Part shown: in pieces, positions 43,912-52,576 of the stretch | Layout: each line of letters begins with the position of its first letter | How positions within the stretch are numbered: position 1 is the stretch's first letter | Assembly (NCBI RefSeq): GCF_014656075.1 | Contig: NZ_BNBS01000007.1 | Location: 1 to 64,000, forward strand | Direction of reading: 5' to 3' | Source: Streptomyces hydrogenans | GTDB taxonomy: Bacteria; Actinomycetota; Actinomycetes; Streptomycetales; Streptomycetaceae | DNA: 64,000 nucleotides | The notes under the pieces: model-generated | Databases searched by the model: none | What the model was told of the DNA's origin: nothing | The model's input: only the letters and a program-made list of their open reading frames with translations | Translations under genes and position numbers: made by a program

Positions 43912-44649
43912 GTGAACGAGACCGTCACCAGCGGAGCCCTGCTGCTCGCCGTCCCCGTCGCCCTCCTGGCCGGCCTGGTCTCCTTCTTCTCGCCCTGCGT
44001 GCTCCCGCTCGTCCCCGGCTACCTGTCGTACGTCACCGGCGTCTCCGGCACCGACCTCGCCGACAGCCGCCGCGGCCGGATGACCGCCGGCGCCCTCCTC
44101 TTCGTCGCCGGGTTCACCGCCGTCTTCGTCTCCGGCGGCGCCCTCTTCGGCTACTTCGGCGCCACGCTCCAGGAGTACAGCGGGACGCTGAGCACGATCC
44201 TCGGCGTCTTCATGATCCTCATGGGGCTCTTCTTCGCCGGGCTGATGCCGTGGTTCACCCAGCGCGAGTTCCGCTTCCACCGGAAGCCCGTCGCCGGCCT
44301 CCTCGGCGCCCCCGTCCTCGGCGCGCTCTTCGGCATCGGCTGGACCCCGTGCATCGGTCCGACCCTCGCCTCGGTCAACGCGCTCGCCCTCGAACAGGCC
44401 AGCGCCGGACGCGGGGCCATACTGGCCCTCGCGTACTGCCTCGGCCTCGGCGTCCCCTTCGTCCTCGCCGCCGTCGCGTTCCGCAAGGCCCTCGGAGCGT
44501 TCGGCTGGGTCAAGAAGCACTACGTGTGGGTCATGCGGGTCGGCGGCGGCATGATGATCGTCACCGGTGTCCTGCTCCTCACAGGCGTCTGGGACAGCAT
44601 GGTCTCCACGATGCAGGGCTGGTCCAGCGGTTTCACGGTGGGAATCTGA
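43912..44649 (+). CDS. ccdA: Cytochrome c biogenesis protein CcdA
   Basis: A 245-residue membrane protein with six helices that carries reducing electrons across the membrane to ResA. The two redox Cys lie in FFSPCVLPLVPGYLS and GIGWTPCIGPTLASV, the latter in the CcdA/DsbD fold. GTG at 43912 is preceded by AGGAGAAG overlapping the resA end. It is co-transcribed with resA and resB (3-nt gap). Confidence 0.95.
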   Translation: MNETVTSGALLLAVPVALLAGLVSFFSPCVLPLVPGYLSYVTGVSGTDLADSRRGRMTAGALLFVAGFTAVFVSGGALFGYFGATLQEYSGTLSTILGVFMILMGLFFAGLMPWFTQREFRFHRKPVAGLLGAPVLGALFGIGWTPCIGPTLASVNALALEQASAGRGAILALAYCLGLGVPFVLAAVAFRKALGAFGWVKKHYVWVMRVGGGMMIVTGVLLLTGVWDSMVSTMQGWSSGFTVGI

Positions 44650-44652
44650 TCC

Positions 44653-46359
44653 ATGAGCAAGACCGACACGACGGACACGACCGACGCGCCCGACGCGTCC
44701 TCCGCGCCCGGTGACGAGGCCGCGGGCGCGGACCTCTCCACCGCGCCCAAGGAGGAGACCCTCGGCGGCCCCACCCTCGGGGTCGTCGGCTGGGTCCGCT
44801 GGTTCTGGCGCCAGCTCACCTCCATGCGGGTGGCGCTGATCCTGCTCTTCCTGCTCTCGCTGGGCGCCGTCCCCGGCTCCCTCATCCCGCAGTCCAGCGC
44901 GGACGAGATGAAGGTCGCCGACTTCAAGAAGGCGCACGAGGCCCTCACCCCGCTCTACGAGAAGCTCCAGCTCTTCGACGTCTACAGCTCGGTGTGGTTC
45001 TCCGCGATCTACATCCTGCTGTTCGTCTCGCTCATCGGCTGCATCGTCCCGCGCACCTGGCAGTTCGTCGGCCAGCTCCGCGGCCTGCCGCCGGGCGCTC
45101 CCAAGCGGCTCACCCGCCTGCCCGCCTACACGACCTGGCGCACCGAGGCCGCCCCCGAGGAGGTCCACGAGGCGGCCCTCGCCGTCCTCAAGGGCCGCCG
45201 CTTCCGGGCCCGTACGGCCGGTGACGCCGTCGCCGCCGAGAAGGGCTACCTCCGCGAGGCCGGCAACCTGCTCTTCCACCTCGCGCTGATCGTGATGCTG
45301 GTGGCCTTCGCCTGGGGCCAGCTCTTCAAGTCCGAGGGCGGCAAGCTCGTCGTCGAGGGCGACGGCTTCTCCAACACGCTCACCCAGTACGACGACTTCA
45401 AGTCCGGCTCCCAGTTCGCCGTCGACGAGCTGGAACCGTTCAACTTCACCCTGGACAGCTTCACCGGCACGTACGAGAAGAGCGGCCCGCAGCGCGGCAC
45501 CCCCCGCACCTTCGAGGCCGCCGTCACGTACACCCAGGGCGACGGCGCGGACAAGAAGGCGGTCATCCGGGTCAACGAGCCGCTGAAGCTCGGCGACTCC
45601 AAGGTCTACCTGATCGCCCACGGCTACGCGCCGGTCGTCACCGTCAAGGACCGCCAGGGCAAGGTCGTCTTCAACGGCGCCGTCCCGCTGCTGCCCATCG
45701 ACAACAACATCACCTCCACCGGCGCGATCAAGGTGATGGACGGCTACCGCGACAAGAACGGCGACAAGGAACAGCTGGGCTTCAAGGCGTTCTTCGTGCC
45801 GACCTTCGCCGGAGCGGGCAAGGGCAGCATGTTCTCGCAGTTCCCCGCGCTCGACTTCCCCGTGATGGCCCTCACCGGCTACCACGGCAGCCTGCGGGTG
45901 GACTCCGGTCTGCCGCAGAACGTGTACCAGCTCGACACCTCCAAGATGACCCAGTTCAAGGTCGACGGAGGCACCGGAGTCGCCCAGCGGATGGTGCCCG
46001 GCGAGACCATGACCCTGCCCGACGGCGCCGGCTCGATCACCTTCGAGAAGGACATCAAGGAGTGGGCGAGCTTCCAGGTCTCGCAGCAGCCGGGCAACGG
46101 CCTCGCCCTCTCCGGCGCGGTCGCCGCGATCGCCGGACTCACCGGCTCCCTCTTCATCCAGCGGCGCCGGATCTGGGTCCGCGCCGTCCGCGGCGAGGAC
46201 GGCACGACCGTCGTCGAGATGGCGGGCCTCGGCCGCAGCGAGTCCGCCAAGCTGCCCGAGGAGCTCGCCGATCTCGCGGTCGCGCTCACCGCCCAGGCGC
46301 CCCAGGCGCCGGAACCTGCCGAAGCCGAAGCAGAAGCCTCAGAAGGGGTCGAGAAGTGA
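44653..46359 (+). CDS. resB: Cytochrome c biogenesis protein ResB (CcsB-type subunit)
   Basis: A 568-residue ResB/Ccs1 protein: a cytoplasmic N-terminus of about 45 residues, three N-terminal helices (LILLFLLSLGAVPGSLIPQ; SAIYILLFVSLIGCIVPRTW), a large outside domain with few hydrophobic runs (about 230-460) and a final helix. Together with ResC it transports haem and ligates it to apocytochrome c (system II). The C-terminal tail is Glu/Ala-rich. Its TGA overlaps the resC GTG. Confidence 0.95.
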   Translation: MSKTDTTDTTDAPDASSAPGDEAAGADLSTAPKEETLGGPTLGVVGWVRWFWRQLTSMRVALILLFLLSLGAVPGSLIPQSSADEMKVADFKKAHEALTPLYEKLQLFDVYSSVWFSAIYILLFVSLIGCIVPRTWQFVGQLRGLPPGAPKRLTRLPAYTTWRTEAAPEEVHEAALAVLKGRRFRARTAGDAVAAEKGYLREAGNLLFHLALIVMLVAFAWGQLFKSEGGKLVVEGDGFSNTLTQYDDFKSGSQFAVDELEPFNFTLDSFTGTYEKSGPQRGTPRTFEAAVTYTQGDGADKKAVIRVNEPLKLGDSKVYLIAHGYAPVVTVKDRQGKVVFNGAVPLLPIDNNITSTGAIKVMDGYRDKNGDKEQLGFKAFFVPTFAGAGKGSMFSQFPALDFPVMALTGYHGSLRVDSGLPQNVYQLDTSKMTQFKVDGGTGVAQRMVPGETMTLPDGAGSITFEKDIKEWASFQVSQQPGNGLALSGAVAAIAGLTGSLFIQRRRIWVRAVRGEDGTTVVEMAGLGRSESAKLPEELADLAVALTAQAPQAPEPAEAEAEASEGVEK

Positions 46360-47435
46360 TCCTCGCCGCCGAGACCAACGAGAGCCTGGCGCAGATGAGC
46401 AACACGCTCGTCTACTCCTCGATGGCCGTCTACACCCTGGCCTTCCTCGCCCACATCGCCGAGTGGGTGTTCGGCAGTCGCAGCAAGGTCGGCCGCACGG
46501 CCGCCGCGCTGACGCAGCCGGCCGCCGCGGCGGCGAAGGTGACCGTCCAGGTCAAGGGGGCCGGCGGCACCACCGTCCTGGACCGGCCCAAGGTCGTCAC
46601 CCGGGCCGCCGCCGGCGCCCGTGACGTCCCCGACGGCCCCGGTGCCGCCGGCGGCACCGTCAAGGGCGACCTGTACGGCCGGATCGCCATCTCGCTCACC
46701 GTCCTCGCCTTCGCCCTGGAGGCGGTCGGCGTGGTCACCCGCGCGATCTCCGTGCAGCGCGCCCCCTGGGGCAACATGTACGAGTTCTCCACCACCTTCT
46801 CCACGGTGGCGGTCGGCACCTACCTCGGCTTCCTGCTGGCGAAGAAGAACGTCCGCTGGATCGGCCTCCCGCTGGTGACCACGGTCCTGCTCGACCTGGG
46901 CGTCGCCACCACCTGGCTGTACACCGAGAGCGACCAGCTGGTCCCGGCGCTCGACTCGTACTGGCTGTGGATCCACGTCTCCACCGCGATCTTCTGCGGC
47001 GCCGTCTTCTACCTCGGCGCGGTCGCCACCCTGCTGTACCTCTTCCGCGACTCGTACGAGAACAAGCTCGCGAACGGCGGCGAGCCCGGGTCCTTCGCCC
47101 GCTCCGTCCTGGAGCGGCTGCCCTCCGCGGCCTCGCTCGACAAGTTCTCCTACCGGGTCAACGCCGCCGTCTTCCCGCTGTGGACCTTCACGATCATCGC
47201 GGGCGCCATCTGGGCCGGCGACGCGTGGGGCCGCTACTGGGGCTGGGACGCCAAGGAGGTCTGGTCCTTCATCACGTGGGTCGGTTACGCCGCCTACCTG
47301 CACGCCCGCGCCACCGCCGGCTGGAAGGGCCGCAAGGCCGCGTACATCGCGCTCATCGCCTTCGGCTGCTTCCTCTTCAACTACTACGGCGTGAACATCT
47401 TCGTCAGCAGCAAGCACTCCTACGCGGGCGTCTGA
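46356..47435 (+). CDS. resC: Cytochrome c biogenesis protein ResC (CcsA-type, WWD domain)
   Basis: A 359-residue membrane protein with the haem-handling WWD motif WGRYWGWDAKEVWSFITWVG near residue 289 and about eight helices. With ResB it forms the cytochrome c synthase. The start is GTG at 46356, overlapping the resB stop. A hydrophilic, Ala/Val/Gly-rich insertion (residues 40-100) follows the first helix. The operon order resA-ccdA-resB-resC is standard for actinobacteria. Confidence 0.95.
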   Translation: MILAAETNESLAQMSNTLVYSSMAVYTLAFLAHIAEWVFGSRSKVGRTAAALTQPAAAAAKVTVQVKGAGGTTVLDRPKVVTRAAAGARDVPDGPGAAGGTVKGDLYGRIAISLTVLAFALEAVGVVTRAISVQRAPWGNMYEFSTTFSTVAVGTYLGFLLAKKNVRWIGLPLVTTVLLDLGVATTWLYTESDQLVPALDSYWLWIHVSTAIFCGAVFYLGAVATLLYLFRDSYENKLANGGEPGSFARSVLERLPSAASLDKFSYRVNAAVFPLWTFTIIAGAIWAGDAWGRYWGWDAKEVWSFITWVGYAAYLHARATAGWKGRKAAYIALIAFGCFLFNYYGVNIFVSSKHSYAGV

Positions 47436-47442
47436 GCTGGCA

Positions 47443-47461
47443 GGGCCCCCGTCGGGGGGCC
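47443..47461 (+). terminator. Weak terminator-like hairpin after resC
   Basis: A 7-bp G/C stem (47444-47450 with 47455-47461), short loop, no T-run, just before the next gene; it may only attenuate. Confidence 0.4.
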
Positions 47462-47472
47462 ACGCTGGAGGT

Positions 47473-48000
47473 ATGACCGAGATACCCCGGGGCAGGAGCG
47501 AGACCCACGACGGCGACACGCACCTGTCGCGGTACGCGTTCGAGCTGCCGCACCCGCAGGCGGTGGTCTGGGCGGCGGTCGCCTCGCCGGAGGGACTGCC
47601 GTCCTGGCTCTGCGAGGCGGACCCGCTGGAGCCGCGGCTCGGCGGGAAGGTCGTCCTCCGCTGGCTGAACGGCGACACCGAGGTCTCGGGGCGGGTGACC
47701 GCCTGGGACCCGGACCACGTGGCCGAGTACACGGTCGGCGCCCCGCACGGACGGATCCGGTTCCATCTGGAACCGGCCGCCGGCGGGGCGTCGACCGTGC
47801 TGCGTTTCACCAACGAGTTCCGCGGCGACCGGGACCTGCTCCTGGACTGCCTGGCCGGCTGGCACGACCACTTCGAACGGCTGCGGGACGCGCTGGACGG
47901 GCATCCGACGGACTGGCGGCAGTGGACGACGGGCCGCTGGAACGAGCTGCGGGAGCTGTACGCCCAGGACGCGGCGCCCTGGCCGAAGTGGGTGCCCTAG
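47473..48000 (+). CDS. SRPBCC/AHSA1-like ligand-binding protein
   Basis: A 175-residue START/Bet v 1-like protein (AHSA1 group): YAFELPHPQAVVWAAVASPE, GLPSWLCEADPLEPRLGGKV, GWHDHFERLRDALDGHPT. It probably binds a small hydrophobic ligand; the function is unknown. ATG at 47473 after GGAGG (overlapping the weak hairpin's edge). It lies 37 nt after resC and may be read from the same transcript. Confidence 0.87.
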   Translation: MTEIPRGRSETHDGDTHLSRYAFELPHPQAVVWAAVASPEGLPSWLCEADPLEPRLGGKVVLRWLNGDTEVSGRVTAWDPDHVAEYTVGAPHGRIRFHLEPAAGGASTVLRFTNEFRGDRDLLLDCLAGWHDHFERLRDALDGHPTDWRQWTTGRWNELRELYAQDAAPWPKWVP

Positions 48001-48011
48001 CGGCCCTCGGG

Positions 48012-48122
48012 CCGCCCCCGGCCCAGGCCCGCACCGCCCCCCGCTCGTTCCCACCGCCACCGGCCCAGGCCCGCACCGCCCCCGGCTCGCTCCCACCGCC
48101 CCCGGCCCGTACCCGCACCGGC
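48012..48122. repeat. 42-bp GC-rich tandem repeat, about 2.6 copies
   Basis: Units start at 48012, 48054 and 48096; the core CCGGCCCAGGCCCGCACCGC is kept. Copies one and two differ in a few bases. The array lies between a stop codon and the terminator. The unit is a multiple of three, but no gene is supported. Confidence 0.85.
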
Positions 48123-48146
48123 CCGGACGGGTGACCCCGTCCGGGC
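48121..48146. terminator. Bidirectional terminator between SRPBCC and MFS genes
   Basis: A perfect 11-bp stem (48121-48131 with 48136-48146) with loop tgac, between convergent genes. Confidence 0.85.
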
Positions 48147-48175
48147 TTCGGTGCGTACTCCCCCCGGCCCGGGCG

Positions 48176-49663
48176 TCAGCGCCGGGCCGGGTCCGTCGCC
48201 TCGCGGGCGACTGAGAGGGGTTCGGCGATGTCCTCCAGCGAGCGGCGCTCGGCGTTCACCGCCAGGAAGGCCGCCACGATTCCCGCCGCGCACATCAGCG
48301 CGGCGCCGATCTGGAAGGCCAGCACCGTGTCGCCGACCACGCCCGACTCCGTCAGCTCGGCGAAGATCAGCGGGCCGCTGATGCCGCCCGCCGCCGTGCC
48401 CAGCGCGTAGAAGAAGGCGATGGCCATCGCGCGGGTCTCCATCGGGAAGATCTCGGAGACGGTCAGATAGGCGCTGGAGGCGCCCGTCGAGGCGAAGAAC
48501 AGCACCACGCACCAGCAGGCCGTCATGGTCGTCGCGGACAGCGAGCCGCGGTCGAAGAGCCAGGCGGTGCCGAAGAGCAGCAGGCCCGACAGCAGATAGG
48601 TGCCGGAGATCATGATCCGGCGGCCGACGGTGTCGAAGAGCCGGCCGAGCAGCAGCGGCCCCAGGAAGTTGCCCGCCGCGATCACCGCGAAGTAGTAGCC
48701 GGTGCTGCCGGTCGGCACGTCGAAGAAGGTGATGAGGATGGTGCCGAAGCCGAAGGTGATGGCGTTGTAGAGGAACGCCTGGCCGATGAAGAGCGACAGG
48801 CCGAGGACGGCGCGGCGCGGGTAGCGGCCGAAGACGGTCCTGGCGATCGTGCCGAAGCCGATGCTCCTGCGCTGGTGGATGGTGATCTCACCGGCCGGCG
48901 GCGGCAGCTTCTCGCCCTTCTCCGCCTCGATCTCCTTCTCCACCGAGGTGACCAGGGCGTCGGCCTCCTCGCCGTGCCCGTGGATGAACTGCCAGCGTGG
49001 ACTCTCCGGCACGTGCCGCCGCACCAGCAGGATGACCAGGCCGAGGACGACGCCGAGGGCGAAGCTGAGCCGCCAGCCGAGGTCCTTCGGGAAGATGTCG
49101 GTGTCCAGCATGACGATCGACAGCAGGGCGCCGCCGATGGCGCCCAGCCAGTAGCTGCCGTTGATGATCAGGTCGACGCGTCCCCGGTAGAGGGACGGGA
49201 TCAGCTCGTCGATCGCCGAGTTGATGGCCGCGTACTCGCCGCCGATGCCGAAGCCGGTGAGGAAGCGGAAGAGGAAGAACCACCAGGACTCGAAGGACAG
49301 GGCGGTCATCGCCGTGGCGCCGAGATAGACGACCAGGGTGATCATGAACAGCTTCTTGCGGCCGTAGCGGTCGGTCAGCCATCCGAAGAACAGCGCGCCC
49401 GAGCAGGCGCCCGCCACGTAGAGGGCGGCGGCCACGCCGGTGACCTGGGCCGCGGTGATGTCGAGGCCGCTGCCCTCCTCGGCCAGCCGGCCGGCGACGT
49501 TGCCGACGATGGTGACCTCCAGGCCGTCGAGGATCCAGACGGTGCCGAGGCCGATGACGATCATCCAGTGCCAGCGGGACCAGGGAAGGCGGTCGAGTCT
49601 GGCCGGTACGGCGGTGGTGACCGTGTCCGTCCCGGCGGGCACGGAAGAAGACGGCGCGCTCAT
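48176..49663 (-). CDS. MFS transporter (sugar/organic-acid porter type)
   Basis: A 495-residue, 12-helix MFS protein of the SP/AAHS type: GWLTDRYGRKKLFMITLVVY (loop 2-3), FRFLTGFGIGGEYAAINSAI (loop 4-5), RRHVPESPRWQFIHGHGEEA (loop 6 motif), GRLFDTVGRRIMIS. The ESPRW pattern is common in metabolite/H+ symporters of this group. The substrate is unknown. ATG at 49663 follows AGGAG. The gene follows the FUSC gene by 44 nt on the same strand. Confidence 0.9.
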   Translation of the reverse strand: MSAPSSSVPAGTDTVTTAVPARLDRLPWSRWHWMIVIGLGTVWILDGLEVTIVGNVAGRLAEEGSGLDITAAQVTGVAAALYVAGACSGALFFGWLTDRYGRKKLFMITLVVYLGATAMTALSFESWWFFLFRFLTGFGIGGEYAAINSAIDELIPSLYRGRVDLIINGSYWLGAIGGALLSIVMLDTDIFPKDLGWRLSFALGVVLGLVILLVRRHVPESPRWQFIHGHGEEADALVTSVEKEIEAEKGEKLPPPAGEITIHQRRSIGFGTIARTVFGRYPRRAVLGLSLFIGQAFLYNAITFGFGTILITFFDVPTGSTGYYFAVIAAGNFLGPLLLGRLFDTVGRRIMISGTYLLSGLLLFGTAWLFDRGSLSATTMTACWCVVLFFASTGASSAYLTVSEIFPMETRAMAIAFFYALGTAAGGISGPLIFAELTESGVVGDTVLAFQIGAALMCAAGIVAAFLAVNAERRSLEDIAEPLSVAREATDPARR

Positions 49664-49707
49664 GGTGCTCCTCTCGTCGTCGGGGCGGGTACCCCCGCCG
49701 CGGGGCG

Positions 49708-50937
49708 TCATCCGTCGGCGCGGCTCCGGCGGAGGGTGTCCATCCGGTCGCGCAGGGTGAGGCGGCGGCGCCGGTCGCGGCGCTCGCGGACGCGTCGGTC
49801 CAGCTCCTCCATCAGCCGCCGTCCCCGGTGCTCGGGATCGAGCTCGTCCAGGATCCGGTCGACCTCGGCGAGCAGCGCGCCGTACAGCTGCCAGCGGCCG
49901 GGGTCGGCGAGGGCGAGGGCGAGGAGCCGTTCGGCGGCGTCGTCCCGGCAGACGCGGGCGGCCCGCAGCTCGCCCGCCAGGCGGGTCTCCGCGGCCTCGG
50001 CGTCCTCGCTGTCCCGCGCGGTGACGAGGACGCCGAAGCTGACGAGGGCGTCGGCGGTGTACTGGGCGGTCTCCCGGAAGGCGAGGGCGGCACGGTCCGG
50101 CAGCAGCGCGTCGCCCGCGCGGTGCTTGGCCAGGTCGGTGAGGGTGCGGGCGAGGACCCGGAGGACGACGGCGCAGATCTCCAGGGTGTCGAGGCCGGTG
50201 CGCAGCACGACCCCGTGGAGGAGGCCCTCCTTGACGCGGGGGTTCAGCCGCAGGCTGTCCTCGGCGGTGCGCAGGGCCCCGTCGACGTCGGCGACGTCGT
50301 TGTCGAGGCGGCGGGCCTCGTGGAGGCGCTCGGCGGCCTGCTCGACGGGCGGCGCGCCGGTGAACTCGTCCGCCACGTCGAGGAGCAGCAGGCGCATCCG
50401 CCGGGCGAGGTCCTCGATGGAGTCGCCGGCCGTGTCGACCCAGACGGGCGGGACGAGGAAGAGGTTGAAGAGCATGCCGACGACGGCGCCGATCAGGGTC
50501 TCCAGGACGCGGTCCCACGCGGTGTCGGAGACCTGGGTGACGCCGAGGACGAGCATGGCGCTGATGGCGACCTCGGGGACGAACTCCTCGACCCGGACGA
50601 GCCGCCCGACGAGCAGCGAGGCCAGGATGACCAGGGCCAGGCTCCACCAGGAGAGGCCGACGACGACGCTGAACGCGATGGCGATGAGGACGCCGACGAC
50701 GACCGAGTTCACCCGGCGGAGGCTGGTGGTCAGGGTGGAGTAGAGCGTGACCTGGACGACCAGGAGGGCGGTGAGGGGGGCCGTGAGGGGGACCGGCTCG
50801 CTGCTGAGCCGCAGCGCGACGACGTAGCTGAGGGTGGCCGCCGCCGTGGACCGGACGGTCTGTACGACGAAGGGGTCGCGGCGCAGGCGCGCCAGGAGCC
50901 CGCCGACCCGGTCGTGCCCTCCTCCGTCACGTGCCAC
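49708..50937 (-). CDS. FUSC/aromatic-acid exporter-like membrane protein
   Basis: A 409-residue membrane protein: about six N-terminal helices (TVRSTAAATLSYVVALRLSS; VNSVVVGVLIAIAFSVVVGL; LETLIGAVVGMLFNLFLVPP) followed by a long cytoplasmic helical region (residues 175-409), rich in Asp/Glu/Arg. This matches the aromatic acid exporter (ArAE/FUSC-like) family. GTG at 50937 with GAGGTGGG upstream. It may work with the MFS gene downstream in export of organic acids, an inference from proximity only. Confidence 0.82.
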   Translation of the reverse strand: MARDGGGHDRVGGLLARLRRDPFVVQTVRSTAAATLSYVVALRLSSEPVPLTAPLTALLVVQVTLYSTLTTSLRRVNSVVVGVLIAIAFSVVVGLSWWSLALVILASLLVGRLVRVEEFVPEVAISAMLVLGVTQVSDTAWDRVLETLIGAVVGMLFNLFLVPPVWVDTAGDSIEDLARRMRLLLLDVADEFTGAPPVEQAAERLHEARRLDNDVADVDGALRTAEDSLRLNPRVKEGLLHGVVLRTGLDTLEICAVVLRVLARTLTDLAKHRAGDALLPDRAALAFRETAQYTADALVSFGVLVTARDSEDAEAAETRLAGELRAARVCRDDAAERLLALALADPGRWQLYGALLAEVDRILDELDPEHRGRRLMEELDRRVRERRDRRRRLTLRDRMDTLRRSRADG

Positions 50938-51039
50938 GTCCCACCTCGTCCCGTCGGCCGCCCCGGCGGGGCCCTCTGGACGACCGCCTGCCCGGACGGC
51001 CCCGCGCTCATGCGCGGATACGGCCGGGCGGACGCGGGG

Positions 51040-52572
51040 TCACCCCCGCTTGGGCGGCAGGCAGGAGGTCGACGGGGGTGTGCCCTCGGGCCAGGCGGTC
51101 CGGACGAAGCGCTGGGTGCCGTCGGGGGCCAGCTCCACGATCGGCACGGCCTTGTTGTACGGGTTGCCGTGGTTGTCGAGGCAGATCCAGCCGCTCGCGC
51201 CCTCGACCCGCAGCGAGCCCTTGACCTGCGGCCACTGGGTGCCGACGTCGGCGAGTTCCGGGTAGGGGGCGTCGGCGGGGGTGGCCTGGCGGATCGCGTG
51301 GACGGCCGTCGCCATGGCGTCGTACGCGATGATCGCCTGCCCGTCGCGCAGCGGTATCGGCTTCGGGTCGGCGCGGGCGATGTCGGTCAGGAAGGTCTCG
51401 AAGGCGACGACCGAGCCGCCGGTCGGGGGCACCGGCCGGCCCGTCGCGGGCTTCCAGGCGTCCGGGTGGGCGAGGGCGGCGTACCGGACGGTCAGCTTCT
51501 TGCCGAGGGCGGCGCGGTTGAGCTTGGTGTCGGCGCCGAGGTACGAGCCCTCGTCGCCGGTCAGGACGGTGAAGGCGCGGTCGGCGCAGCCGCGGGAGCC
51601 GAGCGCGTTGACGAACTGGCGCAGCTGGGTGTGGCGGCCGGCGAAGAAGACGGTCTCGGCGCGGGTGTCGCAGATCAGGTGGGTGATCTGGCGGAAGGTG
51701 TTGGCGGTGGTGCCCTCCTCGGTGTTGTCCTTCGGCGAGGTGTAGAGCTGCGGCTCGTACGGGGCGCCCTTGAGGGAGGCGGCGAAGGCCGTCCGCAGGG
51801 TGTCGATGTAGTGGTCGCCGGTGCGGGAGTCCTGGACGAGGATGGCGCGGGCCGCGTCGACCTCGCCGAAGTGGGCGAGGGCCTTCGCCTCGTCGCTGTT
51901 GGTGGGGGAGACCCGGGCGAGCCCGGGGAAGCGGTCGCGGCCGGGGCCGTTGGCGAGGTCGTCGGCGGTGATGGTGGTGCCGACGACGGCGATCCCGGCG
52001 CCGGTGAGTGCGGTGACCGCCTCCCGCACCTCGGTGGAGGAGGTGGCGACGCCGGAGACGGCGCGGAGCCGGTCGGGCGCGCCGGTCATGGGCAGGAGCC
52101 GGTCGACGGCCTCGCGCCAGTGGGCGTTGCGGTTGCCGGTGTTGGCGAGGACCAGGCGGATCTTGGGGGTCTCGCTGTTGGACTCGTGGTTGGCCCGGTA
52201 CTGGTAGGCGTAGGCGCCCTGGAGTTCGCGGAGGATCTTCTCGCGGGTGCCGGGGTCGGTGGCGGTGAGGGGGAGCAGGACGGCGACGGTGGCGTACTCG
52301 CCGGCCTTGAGGGTGGCGTTCTCGCGCCCGATGGCGGCGGTGATCGCGGTGAGCGCGGGGACGCGGAAGTCGTGTCCGGTCCCGTCGACGCCGACGCACT
52401 CGGTGCTGTTCGCGGGGCGGGTCACCCCGGGGGCGCAGGAACGGTCCTCCGGTTTGGCGATCACATAGAGGCCCCAGCCGCCGAGACCGACGACGAGGGA
52501 GGTCGCGACGAGGGTGCTGAGGAGCTTCTGCCGGGGTGTCCAGAAGAAGCGGCGGCGCAGCCGGTCGAGCAT
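51040..52572 (-). CDS. Membrane-anchored LIVBP-like substrate-binding protein
   Basis: A 510-residue protein. A short basic N-terminus (MLDRLRRRFFWTPRQK), one helix at about 17-38 (LLSTLVATSLVVGLGGWGLY) without a cleavage site, then a large extracytoplasmic type I periplasmic-binding domain (VAVLLPLTATDPGTREKILR; LVLANTGNRNAHWREAVDRL; VFFAGRHTQLRQFVNALGSR; QAIIAYDAMATAVHAIRQAT). Two Cys (46, 59) right after the helix could pair. No permease or ABC ATPase is near. The gene begins 4 nt after the NTPase gene ends, so the two are almost certainly co-translated. This looks like a fixed outside sensor rather than a transport component. Confidence 0.85.
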   Translation of the reverse strand: MLDRLRRRFFWTPRQKLLSTLVATSLVVGLGGWGLYVIAKPEDRSCAPGVTRPANSTECVGVDGTGHDFRVPALTAITAAIGRENATLKAGEYATVAVLLPLTATDPGTREKILRELQGAYAYQYRANHESNSETPKIRLVLANTGNRNAHWREAVDRLLPMTGAPDRLRAVSGVATSSTEVREAVTALTGAGIAVVGTTITADDLANGPGRDRFPGLARVSPTNSDEAKALAHFGEVDAARAILVQDSRTGDHYIDTLRTAFAASLKGAPYEPQLYTSPKDNTEEGTTANTFRQITHLICDTRAETVFFAGRHTQLRQFVNALGSRGCADRAFTVLTGDEGSYLGADTKLNRAALGKKLTVRYAALAHPDAWKPATGRPVPPTGGSVVAFETFLTDIARADPKPIPLRDGQAIIAYDAMATAVHAIRQATPADAPYPELADVGTQWPQVKGSLRVEGASGWICLDNHGNPYNKAVPIVELAPDGTQRFVRTAWPEGTPPSTSCLPPKRG

Positions 52573-52576
52573 GGCG

